A stretch of 64,000 bases of DNA from Punica granatum (taxonomy: Eukaryota > Streptophyta > Magnoliopsida > Myrtales > Lythraceae), in the NCBI RefSeq assembly GCF_007655135.1, contig NC_045131.1:26954001-27018000 (forward strand), given 5' to 3'. Shown here in pieces: positions 36,974 to 47,804 of this stretch; within the stretch, counting starts at the first letter, position 1, and each line of letters starts with the position of its first letter. A program made the position numbers and the translations under genes. The notes under the pieces are model-generated. The model searched no databases, was not told where the DNA came from, and saw only the letters and a list, made by a program, of their open reading frames with translations.

Positions 36974-37997
36974 TAGAGCTGGCAATATTTCACACGACAC
37001 GATAACACGACACGGGTTTAGATTGGACATTTTTGATAATCGATCTAAACGGGTCCAACCCGTTTAAACATGGTTAATAAGCATGTCTTACCGGGTTGAA
37101 CCCGTGTAACCCGATTATACACGATTAAACTTGTTTATTTAGACATGTTTAATTGCGTTACTATAATCATATAACCCGTTAACCCATTTATGTATTTGGA
37201 TTTACCAAAATATCCTTATGTAATCCTAACTTCGTAAGTCTCTAACCTAATTTCCTTTCCTTTCTTTCACCAATCCAACACAGCACAACCGCACTTCCAC
37301 TTCTACTTCTACTTCTCTACTACTCTCCCTCAGATCTCATCTACGATTTAATTTCCTTCTTCTCATCCATCAATGGCGAAGTTCTGCTTCTTCGCTTTCA
37401 TTGCTCTCCTCTCCGTGCAACTCGCATTGTCCGCAGATCCGCCTCAGATCTCGCCTTCCCCTGCTGCCAAGCTCGCCGCCGACTCCACTCCCACCATTTC
37501 CCCTTCGAAGCCCACCGCTTCTTTGGCTCCCGCTCCAGCCAATGCGCCTCATGGCTCCATCTCATCCTCGTCGTCGCTGCCTCCCTCGGATACGGCTCTC
37601 GCCTCTTCCCCATCCACATCCCCCTCCTCTCCATCTCAATCTCCGTGTTAACGTGTAAACATGTTGTGTTAACGTGTTCGAGTAAACGAGTTAATCGGAT
37701 AAACATGTCGTGTTAATGTATTCGGGTAACTGAGTTGATTGAATAAACAAGTTGTATTAACGTGTCCGGATAACGTTTATAATCGTGTCGTGTATACGTG
37801 TACCTATTATAACACGTTTCGATAAACGGGTTTAAACGTGTCTAAACGGGTTGACACGGATATAAACGTGTTGTGTATGGGTTTCCAAAACCTGACCCGT
37901 TTAATAATTGTGTCGTGTACGGGTTATGACTTTAATGACACGAACCCGTTTAGACACGACACGTATAAACGCAACACGACACGAATTGCCACCCCTA
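36974..37997 (+). mobile_element. Non-autonomous hAT-type element, copy 1, carrying an AGP-like ORF
   Basis: A 1024-bp element flanked by near-identical 8-bp duplications: ACATCAGA (36966-36973) and ACCTCAGA (37998-38005), 7 of 8 matching. The ends are inverted: TAGAGCTGGCAAT at the left, and TAGGGGTGGCAAT as the reverse complement of the right. Subterminal regions carry many AAACGG/CCGTTT hexamers and 44-50-bp repeats such as GTTAACGTGTTCGAGTAAAC. No transposase is encoded. The central ~470 bp is host-like and contains an intact 92-codon ORF. A sister copy lies at 62082-63114. Confidence 0.85.
37373..37651 (+). CDS. AGP-like secreted Pro/Ala/Ser-rich peptide inside the hAT element (captured, 3'-truncated)
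   Basis: 92 codons, ATG to TAA. Residues 1-21 (MAKFCFFAFIALLSVQLALS plus A) form a classical signal peptide. The remaining ~71 residues are Pro, Ala, Ser and Thr rich with SPSPAAK, APAPANAP and SPSTSPSSPSQSP, the composition of a classical arabinogalactan protein whose prolines would be hydroxylated and glycosylated in the wall. Unlike classical AGPs there is no C-terminal hydrophobic GPI signal. The frame ends at CCG TGT TAA, exactly where sequence turns into the element's repeat (GTGTTAACGTGT), so the stop seems supplied by the transposon. A pyrimidine-rich leader (about 37250-37372) precedes the ATG. Expression is unknown. Confidence 0.65.
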   Translation: MAKFCFFAFIALLSVQLALSADPPQISPSPAAKLAADSTPTISPSKPTASLAPAPANAPHGSISSSSSLPPSDTALASSPSTSPSSPSQSPC

Positions 37998-38005
37998 ACC
38001 TCAGA

Positions 38006-39454
38006 GCCTACAAAGCATACTGAGAGCACAACTGAAGCAAATGATTCAATAGAAGAGTATGTTATTCAAATGGGAAAACTCAACTTATATTCCTTTCGTT
38101 TTTTCTGAAATTCTTTTTTCCCGATCCTTAAGTGGTGCTCTTTATTAACTCAAAATTCTAAATTCTATGGCAGACCATTACCAATTGATGATCCCATTAC
38201 CTGCCATTCACTTAAAAATCTAAAGCCCATTATGTGCCACTCCCTGTTAAGAAATTGTTGAGATGGGTTTTGTTAGTAATGAGGAGTAGTCCTCCTCTCG
38301 ACAAAATGGTGCTCGAGGGACCATTGCATATTTAGAAAATAACTGATATTCTGCCAACCCGTACTAATTATTTAGAAGAGAATGTTGATTTGATATTTCT
38401 TGGTCAAACACAGAGTACTTCATGCACAAAGTCTCTTCAAGTCTATGCAAGGAAGAAGCAGCAAGTGATGAGCACTGCCATGAAAGTTTTGTGTGATTCC
38501 GCTGAAAAAGATGAGATTCCTATGGGAAAACAACTTTTGAATTTTGAGGAGTTGCATGGAAGCGAAATTGACCGGCAAAAAAAAAAAAGCTAGGGAGGTT
38601 GCTGAAGTTGCCAATTCGCTAGTCATCACCAAGAACGTCGTTTCCACTTGATTGTTGAGCAATGGAAATGGTATTAGTAGTTTTTTCACTCAATTTTATG
38701 CCTTTTTAGGTTCTTCTCTGATGTTCCCATATGCAATTGATCTAGATAATTGAGAAAAGCACTCCACCTCTCAGGCTCATCACCAATAAACCACCACCAA
38801 AATTGCTACAAAAGGGTTCTAACTCGGAAACTTGCAAGATCGTTCGTTGAAGAACGAAGGAAGTATGCGATGGCAAAAGAGCTAGTTGACTTGCCAATTA
38901 CTTCTATATCCTTAAGACTTGGGTCGTGCAAGGTCATTAAATTTTGAGAAGATGAGCCTCTAGGAAAGCGATTCGCAAGAGGAGCACAAGAAGACTACAA
39001 GGCTACAAAAAGCTATTCTTGATAGATTCCCAAAAAATTTTAAGAAGAGATCTAAGAGGTTTGGGAATATGAGCGCTACTTCTAAGAGGCTCAAGATCTA
39101 GAAGAAAATAACAATTTAGGTATGTGCATTTTTATTTTTTGAAAATTTTGAAAGTTTTTTTTAACTTGCGGACTTACTTTTGAAGGTCAAGTGGAAGAGG
39201 GCAAGGAACAATAAGGAAATAAGTTCGTTGAAGGGGTTGAAAACTTGATTGCTCAGATGCATAGGACCTTGGGTGTGTTTTGCGTTAAGCATATTTCTTA
39301 ATCTTAAAATTTAATTCTTCTTGTTATTTCCTACAAAAAAAAAATGTGCTTTGCGGGAAATCGATGTTTTTGCATGGAAATGTTCAGTTGTGAATTTAGC
39401 TGTTAGAGCCTATCCAACTTAAAACATGTCAAATCATCTCCTGAGTAATTGTTT
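38006..39454 (+). pseudogene. Decayed gene remnant around the hAT insertion (family not recognised)
   Basis: Short open segments follow the hAT element on the plus strand. The frame before the insertion (ALKASEQATLTSKEITTTS) continues after it (EPTKHTESTTEANDSIEEYV) if the element and one target duplication are removed. Others lie at 38390-38593 and 38750-38947 (EERRKYAMAKELVDLPIT). They are separated by stops and AT-rich DNA. Some pieces could be exons of a former gene, but I cannot assign a product. Confidence 0.35.
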
Positions 39455-39915
39455 TTTTGTAGGAGTTCCTCACGAGATTGATTACTCTGCATGGTAGTAT
39501 GGATCTTTAGTGGTTACGAAAGTGTCCTCTTAATGATGAGAAGTAAGCTAATATAATCCATAAGCTAAGATTTATTCCATTTGGGAAATTTACTCTTTTT
39601 AACTCGTTCTTTTTTTTTCCCTTTTATCTATAGAGATTACCTCTTAATTTGGAAATCGAGGAGGAAGAAAATGCGTGCCTGGGCAAAGGAAATGGGAGCC
39701 TCCTTAACAAGGGCATGTCACTGGTAGCTGGTAGTGACACCCCAGCAAATTAGGGCATCCACTTTGCCGTTAAGCCCTAGCTAAAATAGCACAATAAGCA
39801 ACTCTTGTACCTATGCAAGGCATGGAAGGATTATCATGAGATGACCTTCACAGATCTCTTTGAGGTAGTAGTTAACGTGCTGATAGTCGAAAAAGTCTTT
39901 CAGGACAAGCATCTT
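39455..39915 (+). repeat. Direct repeat B (partner at 36385-36915)
   Basis: It has the same order of shared blocks as repeat A: CTAATATAATCCATAAGC, CATGTCACTGGTAGCTGGTA, GCAAGGCATGGAAGGATTAT and GATCTCTTTGAGGTAGTAG. It lacks an ~80-bp piece present in A around 36585-36660. The hAT element and the gene remnant lie between the two copies. Confidence 0.7.
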
Positions 39916-40539
39916 GGGCGATGGAGAAGGATGGGAGTCTTATTCTTTTACTCTTGCCTTTACTGTCTATCATAGAAGTTTCCAAAGAAAATAGTGGAGA
40001 GATGAGAAGGAGATAAAACGAATCACTACGATCCGTATAGAGGAAACGGAGGAAAAAGAAGATGTGCGCTCAATTTATATAAGTAAGTGCGTTTGATCAT
40101 TGTTCAAAATATGTGAACCTTTGGTTTCTCTATCCAAAAGCCAATTGTTAAAATCTGATTATGTTTAAAAAATAATTATTAGTTAGAACCAAATCACGTC
40201 TCCTCACCAACATCAGTCTCTTCAACTGTCAACCACTCCCATTTGCATCCCTTTGCTTATCGTTATTAATCATTGCATCATTTGTAAACATAAAATTGCT
40301 TCGAGACTACTCATCTTTGCTATGTTAGGTGAGCAGTTAACTTATTGGTTTGCAAATTGGTTGGTCAAATTGCATTTGATTATAAGTGGTCGCACAAAAA
40401 TATAAGTAATAGTTTGTTGTTATTACCTTCTTTTGTTATTTTCTTTTGGCTCAACATTAATGCACACATGTCCATCCGGAAACTACCAGATGCAAATAAG
40501 ACTATTATCACCGAGATGTATAATTGTATAATCATCCAG

Positions 40540-41780
40540 AATAAACAAAATCCTGGATATGCAAAGAAGGATTTGTATGATCACATTCACATATCAAGAA
40601 AGGAAGAGTTTAGGAACAGTAAACATGAAATATGGTAAGCAGATGAATCTAGTCGCTCATTCATTGTTAGGTTTACTAAGTACAATGAGGTCCGACTGGG
40701 GAAACTATTTTGGTGCGTCAAAATGTCACGGGTTGATTACCCTAGGTTCAACCATGCCCACATTTTCGAAAAGATACCTTAGGCCAAGAAGTACATCATG
40801 CCTTTTGTGGAATTATTTGAGATTAAGCAGAACCAAAAGAAAGTTTCTTTTACCTGTGCCTTGGACATTAAATAGAAAAAGGACACATTTAGTTAGGGAA
40901 AAAAAACCTGTCTATCATGCTGGATGGTGACAAAGTTTTGGCAAAGCCATTATATTGATGATTTAGGAAGCATTGCACCGATTGTGGCCTTGGAACCTAA
41001 TTTAAGGGAAATGGAGGCACCGACTTTGCGAGGGGTTTTGTGAGGTGCACTTATAAGTACAAGACCCCCATAGACTTTGAACACACTTGGAAGTAATTGA
41101 TTGAGCATTATAAGGTGGATTTTACGGGTAGATTGCACGAGGTTGAGCATATTCTCATTTTTGTCATAGCATAAAAGACTAATATGTATGGCATGTCCCT
41201 TGTGGTACTAGTGGGGATCAATCACCATTGGGAAACGATTCGCTTAGATGTGCGTTGGTTATTAATAAGAAAGGACACAATTATAGGGTTCTAATATAGA
41301 TGTTAGAGGCGCGAGATGGAAGTTGTCTCAAATTCGTTGTGCCGAATGGTGACAAACCAATGGCTAACGGAATTAAATCACTCATTCCTGAAGAAAGGCA
41401 CCATCTCTATTATTGGCACCAATGCGAAATGTCAAGGAAAATGGAGCAACTGACTTTGCGAGGGGCTTCACGATGTGCATCTACAAGTAGAGTCACCAAC
41501 AAACTTCAAACGAGCTTGGAAGGAACTACTTAATTATCATAGAGCTGTGTACACGAAATGGGTAAACGATCTTTTTGTAGATGAGGAAAAGTAGGCGAAA
41601 GCATATTTTAGAGGTCTTTCACTTTTTTCGTCGGCTTAGAAAGCACATGGTACAGCGAGCCAATGTATAGAACACTGAAGATGGTTTTGATGCAAAATAT
41701 TATGCATGCTATACAAATTCGTCTAGTTGCACGATCAATTAATCACTTATTTACGATTCAGAGAATGCCATGATGGTTAC
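40540..41780 (+). pseudogene. FAR1/FRS-type (MULE-derived transposase) gene relic
   Basis: Reading across frames gives pieces in the order of a FAR1-RELATED SEQUENCE protein: YAKKDLYDHI (about 40558), RLGKLFWCVKMSRVDY (about 40690-40740), IMPFVELFEI, TDFARGFVRCTYKYKTP (about 41012), VVLVGINHHWET (about 41190), VPNGDKPMANGIKSLIPEE (about 41340-41395), TDFARGFTMCIYK (about 41446) and KWVNDLFVDEEK (about 41557). These correspond to the MULE transposase domain of FRS proteins, which include plant transcription factors domesticated from Mutator-like transposases. Many frameshifts and stops make it non-functional. The TDFARGF block occurs twice, about 430 bp apart and out of order, so parts have been rearranged. 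Confidence 0.65.
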
Positions 41781-42339
41781 ACAAATATACACTGGGCTCA
41801 AGCAAATTTTTTTATTTTGTAAGAAAAGTGGTAGGAAAGGAGAAACGCTTAAGGGCTTTAAACTTACGATGTGAAAGTAAATTCCAACAGGGATCACAAG
41901 GATGATTCCACGGAGTTTGTTCCAAGTCACGTTCCACTTAATCCCAAAGAAATGCTAAGCTCTTTATTTGTTTTTTTTCCCCTTAATGAAATAAGGAATT
42001 CAGACTTGAAGAATGCGTTTTCATATTAGCAATTTATAGTTGTTAGAAAGTTATTATTTTTGTTAATATATTTCTGGCACCAGTAATTTGGAGAGAATGG
42101 GGGAAAGGGAGGAGAGAGATCTATAGTATAAAAAAAAAAAAAAGATTGGTTTGCATGTGTTCTACAAATGGATTTTTCCACAAAAACATGATGGGAGAGA
42201 TAGGGAGTGGAGATTAGTTGGAGAGGACTTTCTTGGATAGATGTAATCTTTTCAATTGATGAAAATTAGCTTCCAATAAACAACCCGTGGGACAAATCAA
42301 TATGTTAGGGTGCAAATGAGAGTGACATGATAGAACTCC
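41781..42339. other. Spacer before Harbinger copy 2
   Basis: No gene seen. AT-rich with an A-run near 42130-42143. It ends at the TAA target site of the transposon. Confidence 0.4.
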
Positions 42340-42734
42340 TAAGGGTGTGTTTGGATTGAAAACTTTATCCAACTCAACTCAACTTATTTCATAAAAGGAC
42401 AAAACATGATTGAAATAAGTGAATATGGTGGGGCCCATACCCCATGACAATTCCTTCTAAGGAACCCTTCATCTTGTGTTGACCACGGTCATGTTTTTTG
42501 CACAATGCTTTATTTGTTTTTCAGAATGCCACGGTATACACAATTGCCGTGGCCTTGGAGGGAATTTTTTTTTTTTGCTTTATCTTCCTTGGCCTTTTTG
42601 CCGGTGAAAGTGCCGCAACAAAGGAGTAATTGTATGCCTGAAAATAATTTCATTTAAACAGAAATCAAATTGAATCTATGTCAAATCATAACAATAATTA
42701 TTACTAATTTCTAATACAAACACCTCAGTGTATG

Positions 42735-44087
42735 TCATCGCCCTCCTCGCTCCGCACGCCACAACCGATTAGCGATACGGTCGCGTACAACATTCATTTC
42801 GGCACTACTCATGTCCACATCAACTCTAATTCCGTGTTGTTGTGGTGGATTGCGAAATTCATCGTAATCCGCCCACGCATCGCCGTATTCCATAAATAAT
42901 CTGTCATGGTAATTATTACGGTGTATAAAATTATGCAAAACAAAACAAGCAAGGACAAGTTGTCCTTATGTATACGGTTTGAAGTTCGTCATTACATTCA
43001 GTATGGCGAATCTCTTTTTCAAAATACCGAAGCAACGTTCGATGACATTACGCACTGACGCATGGCGCTGGTTGAATAGCTCCTTTTCCGATGTTGGCGG
43101 ATAATGCTGAGGGAAATCGCTCCGGTGATACCGTTCTCCCTTGTATGGAGCCAAATATCCCGGTATATTTGAAAACCCTGCATTAACAACATAATATTGT
43201 CCTGCAAAGAACAAAAGGAAAATTAAAGATAACTAATTTCAGCTAGCAATTTCATAGAAAATTGAAAAGGTAAAAGCAAATACTCACGACCATGCGGTGC
43301 TGGAAAGCGTTCAAGTGACGCAGCGTCAGCAAATATTCTTGAATTGTGTGCGTATGTGAACATCATGTCGTGTGAACAAGCAGCCAATACATTTTGTGAT
43401 ATATCGGCATTACGATCACAATAAGGTACTCTGTTCACATGTGGCATGCATGCATCGACATGGATTCCATCGATAGCTCCAATACAATGCTGCATGAAAA
43501 ACGCATAATTATATCTAACTCACATGTTATACCAAAAAAAGTTCTATACAATATGAAATTAGCAGATAACATACCATAAAGAAGCGCCACCTTTCATCAT
43601 TTTCAATTTCTGGCTGGACAATAACGTTCCGCGGTGTTATAAAATCGGCAGATAATTCTTGTATTCCGCGTGCAATTTGTTTGATAACTCGTGAAACCGT
43701 TTCCTTCGAATGCTGAAACCTTTCAGCCACCATTAAAAATCTCATACTAAGTGAAATAACCAACATGAACATGCCGACTTGCTCTTCTACGGCAATACCT
43801 TTTCTAGTATCTGTGATGCCACAGTGCAACCGTAATGTGTCGCATAGATTTCTAAACAAGTGTGGTTCCGTTCTGAAGGTTTCGAAGCATCGGACGTCAC
43901 TCCCTAATAGTTCAACAATATACTATCGTCCTTGAAGTGCAGAATTTCTACACGGCAAGTTCCGTGGAACGGGATCTTCCATCTGATCATATTGCATCAT
44001 CAAGGAGTAGAACATACGTTGCCTACATTCATTCTCGTTGTCTTCGGGGTTATTGTCATTGGATGAAGACATGCCATTACGAGACAT
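42735..44087 (-). pseudogene. Harbinger ORF2: DDE transposase (copy 2, broken)
   Basis: Exons 44087..43575, 43489..43288 and 43201..42735 have the same splice positions and phases as copy 1. Exon 1 is exactly the same length (513 nt). Exon 2 is 24 nt shorter because eight codons before the second catalytic residue are deleted, and that Asp is Asn here (AHNSRIF instead of AHDSRIF, G-to-A). The first Asp (GAIDGIHV) and the third acid (VIERCFGILKKRF) are kept. Stops include TAG at 43923-43925 and TAA at 42966-42968, where copy 1 has Gln. Inactive, but damaged differently from copy 1. Confidence 0.85.
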
Positions 44088-44528
44088 ACTGTTTGCCAAA
44101 TGATCGCTTATAACTGTGAAAATAAATTCATGAATAAATCGTTAACAGTGAAACAACTCAATTATAATCATAACACAATAACATGCAAAACACACATAAA
44201 ATAAAAACTCATCAGCATAAGCAAACACACATAACAAACATCAGCAGTATGAGTTCAGTCAGAAAATTTAAAAAAACGTTGTTTTTCGATGCGTCGTAAA
44301 AAAAACAGAAAGATCTGATCACGGTTGCTTCAAGGATGATCCAGCTACAATATCCATTCCATTCGTGACTCCTCCTTGAACCACATGAAAAGCCCTCGGG
44401 AGCCCGGATCAAGGAGTGCTTTGCCCGCTTTCACAAATAAGGATTGAGGGATTCTCGATTCCAATTTAGCCAACTCATTGAGGGCTTCCTCGATGCTATT
44501 CTTCTCAGGTTTCTCAGCGCTCGATACC

Positions 44529-47500
44529 TGTGCGCACCCGAATTTTATTCTTGTCGGGGCACGCATGCGTGCGCCTAAATGCTACGCGGCTTGGGAGTGT
44601 CCACCTTCCCGGGGATGCTCGACGGACGCACATGAGAATGAGTCGCCACTTGCCATTTTACGACCTGAAGGTCGAGGGCCGGCAAGTTACCCAGGTCTAG
44701 GGGTATGGATACACCTAGTATGCTAAGGCAATGGTCTTGGACGGAACAGGAAATTCCGAATTCGGGGGTTCTATTACGTGTGGGCCTATATCCCACACGC
44801 CCTTTCGGTATTCTAGCTTGCTAGGCTTGCCATTTTATTTATTTACCGCATGATTTAGGGTTGCATTTAACTCGCCCGTTTTGACACCGTAAATTCGAAG
44901 AAACACTCGAACCGTCCACTCTCCGACCGGGATTATGAATAAATATACAACATAAACCCTTACCTTGTTCTCTCAAATAAATAAAAGACAAATTACAATG
45001 ACTGAATCCTGGTCGGTTCGCGTTCGGTCATTATTCCACTCATGCTCACCGTATGGTTTTGGAAAAGACCAAAAATTAAATTAAATGTGCACTCAGTGTA
45101 TGGGGGCATTGGACCCCGTGATCGACGGTTAGGGGTGTTGGACCCTGTGTGAATCGTGTCCTAAAGGATCAGGCTCGATCCACATAACAAATAAGTGCAA
45201 AAATGTAACAAGCAAGCTCAAATAAACAAACAACGGGGTTTTTATTATAACCAAATTTACGTGAATTAACTGATTATTAACCGGGTATCTTGGCATACAA
45301 ATCCTACCTTAAAACAAACAAAATGATTTATGGATAGGACATGTAGCATTCGGCATTATTTTAACGGACCCGACAGTATGATATCTGTAGTCAAGTCCTG
45401 AATGTGTGGGTTATTTTTAGATTATTCTGTATCGTGACAATATTGCTTTTACAGATTAAGAGTATTTTCACCTAAAACCCAAAACCTAACCCTCTATTTG
45501 ACTATTGCCCATGTTTGATTTAGGCCGAATTTGAGATTAATCTGTTTTTCCATGTTTTAACCCGTTCTAAACACAAACATATACTAAAGTGACGGTAGGA
45601 TAAGAACCGATAGTCATCCCCCTTGAATCGAAAAATATGTGTGTGTATGAAAAATCAAGATTACGTAGCACGTATCTCAATGCTTTTGAAATTGTGTATT
45701 TAAAAAGGGAGTGACTAACAGTTCTTGAACTGTCGACGCGATTACAGATTATTAATCGGTTCGTACAATTCATTTAAAAGAGTCAAGTGATTTAATTTAG
45801 CCAAATTTAACGTCCCGATTATCCCGTATGTAGAATTTTAGGTTAATTAGAAATTCGCCGAATGCTTTAATCTACGGATTTCGAGTCGTTGAGATAGCCA
45901 TTAGTTGATGGCCCCATAAACTATAATTTCCGACATTGTCACTTTGTATATATATAATTACAAAAATAAAATATTTAAATGGGGCACATACATTGTCGGT
46001 CGGTGATCCAAGTAGGAAAGGGTCGGATATTTTTTGAAAATGTCCAGGGGACTGAATTGAACTATTTTAAAAGAGCAGGGACTGATTTGAAAATTCGGAT
46101 GAAGTTTCGGGGATCGATTTGAAAATTCTGAAAAATTGGGGACTATGTAAAAATTACTGAAAATGTCCCAGGACTTGTTTGAAACGAATTTGAAAATCTG
46201 ACCTGATCTGAAAACAAAATAAATGGCCCCAGGACTAAACTAAAACAACTTAGAAAGTTCCTTGGGATGCTAAGGTGGCGTTTGAAATTTAGATTTGATT
46301 TTAACTTGACTTTGATTGTGATTTTACAGAGTATTTGGTCAAACTTGCGGGCCCATATTCATGTGAGAATATTGTAATTATGTAGTTGTATTAAAATGGA
46401 ATGGTGTAAATATTTATGGGTGATGCCCATTATTTTGACTTTGATGAGTGTAATTTGTTTTGCTATAGGTAGAGTTAAAATCAAAATCACGATTCTAAAA
46501 TCAAACCCAAATTTCAATCGGGGCCTAAAAAATTCTGGGAATTCCAGGACTGATTGGAAGATAGTAAAATGACTGGGACTTGATTGAAAAGAATTTTGAA
46601 ATTCGGGGCAAATCTGGAAGGGTGAAAATGACCCCGGGACTAAACTGAAAGAACTTGAAAAGTTCTTTGGGATGCTTAAAAAAAATCTAGGAAAATTCAA
46701 GAACCGATTGGAAAATAGTGAAAATGGCTGGGCTTGACGGAAAATAATTTTAGAGTTCAGAGCAGATCTAAAATAAATAAAATAAAATAAAATGCGTCCT
46801 CTGGACTAAAACGTGACAAAATAGAAAGTTCGTAAAATCGAGTTCGGGACAAATTCGATCACCCACGCAACCCAAAAACGCTCATTTCACATCATATCCA
46901 TCAAGCAAGCATTAATATTCAGGAAATGAGCCCTAATTATGCCACTACGTCGAGAATTTACCTAGTCCGAAAAGTTGAGGGGCTTCTCTGTAAAATAAAA
47001 AAAATTGTCGGACAATCGGGTCGGATCGGACTAGCTCGCCCGAAGGAGAAACCGCCCGGAAGAGCTGCTGGACCGGATTGGGGACGTTGGGCCGGAATGG
47101 GCCGAACTTCTGGGCTGGACCTACGAAGCAAGAGAAATGGGCCGAGGCCTGTTAGCCGACGGGCGGTCGGGATCGTCGAGAACGGCGGCGACGACGCTGC
47201 GGGCGGTGGTTCTCGCCCCTGGACGCCGCGATGACGGTACAAGAGGGTGCGGAAGATGGCTTTGGGCACCGCTTGGGCTGCGCAGTGCCCGATTGGACTT
47301 TACCGGGGTCGAAACGGCCGGAATCGAGGGAAAAAGTCGCGTTTTCCGGCGAGGGTTTCCGAAATCAATCGATCCTGTAATCGGCCAAATCGAGGGCAAA
47401 TTTCTCATTTTCTCTTGCTGGGTTCTGTTTCTTCTTCTCCGAATTGCTTTTTTGTTCATTTAATTGCAATCTCTTCCCCTTTTCCATTAAGATTTCGGCC

Positions 47501-47804
47501 GATTTTGGAGAAAATCGCGGAAGTCTGCGATTTGGGGATTCTGGGCCAGCGGGGATCACGGGCAGCTGGTGAGCGCTGCCCGGCTTTGCCTGACCTGCCC
47601 GAATTTTTTTTTTTGGGGGCCGGTTGGGATCACGGGCAGCCGGTGGGCGCTGCCCGGCCTGCTCGATTTTTTTTAATTATATATATATATATTATTTATT
47701 TATTTATTTATTATTATTTATTTATTTTTTAAAGAAAAGGTAATAAATTGGGAAATGATAATTTTGCCCCCCCGGAGCTAATGGACCGAAATTGGGTGCT
47801 GACA
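44529..47804 (-). mobile_element. Solo LTR of a Tat-like Ty3/gypsy retrotransposon
   Basis: A 3276-bp LTR in minus orientation, flanked by perfect 5-bp duplications ATACC (44524-44528 and 47805-47809). Read on the minus strand it starts TGTCAGCACCCAATTT and ends GGGTGCGCACA. It matches the LTR at 51982-55973 over long blocks, for example around the GGCAAGTTACC and AATTCGGGGGTTC segments. No internal region remains, so it arose by recombination between two LTRs. It contains a MITE at 46274-46525. The open frames near 46926-47730 are GC-rich LTR sequence, not genes. Confidence 0.88.
46274..46525. mobile_element. Tourist-like MITE inside the solo LTR
   Basis: 252 bp with TAA duplications on both sides (46271-46273 and 46526-46528). 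Inverted ends: GGTGGCGTTTGAAATTTAG, and the right end reverse complemented, GGCCCCGATTGAAATTTGG, both continuing into TTTGATTTTA. It is absent from the corresponding position of the other LTR (about 54090), so it inserted after the two LTR lineages separated. Confidence 0.85.

Noticed and set aside
36385..39915. Direct repeats as the two LTRs of a small retrotransposon
   Set aside because: No TG..CA ends, no primer site or polypurine tract, and no target duplication.
46926..47732. GC-rich open frames on both strands of the solo LTR
   Set aside because: They fall in LTR sequence that has a non-coding counterpart at 52.5-53.8 kb, and their composition is Arg/Pro/Gly-rich from simple base bias.
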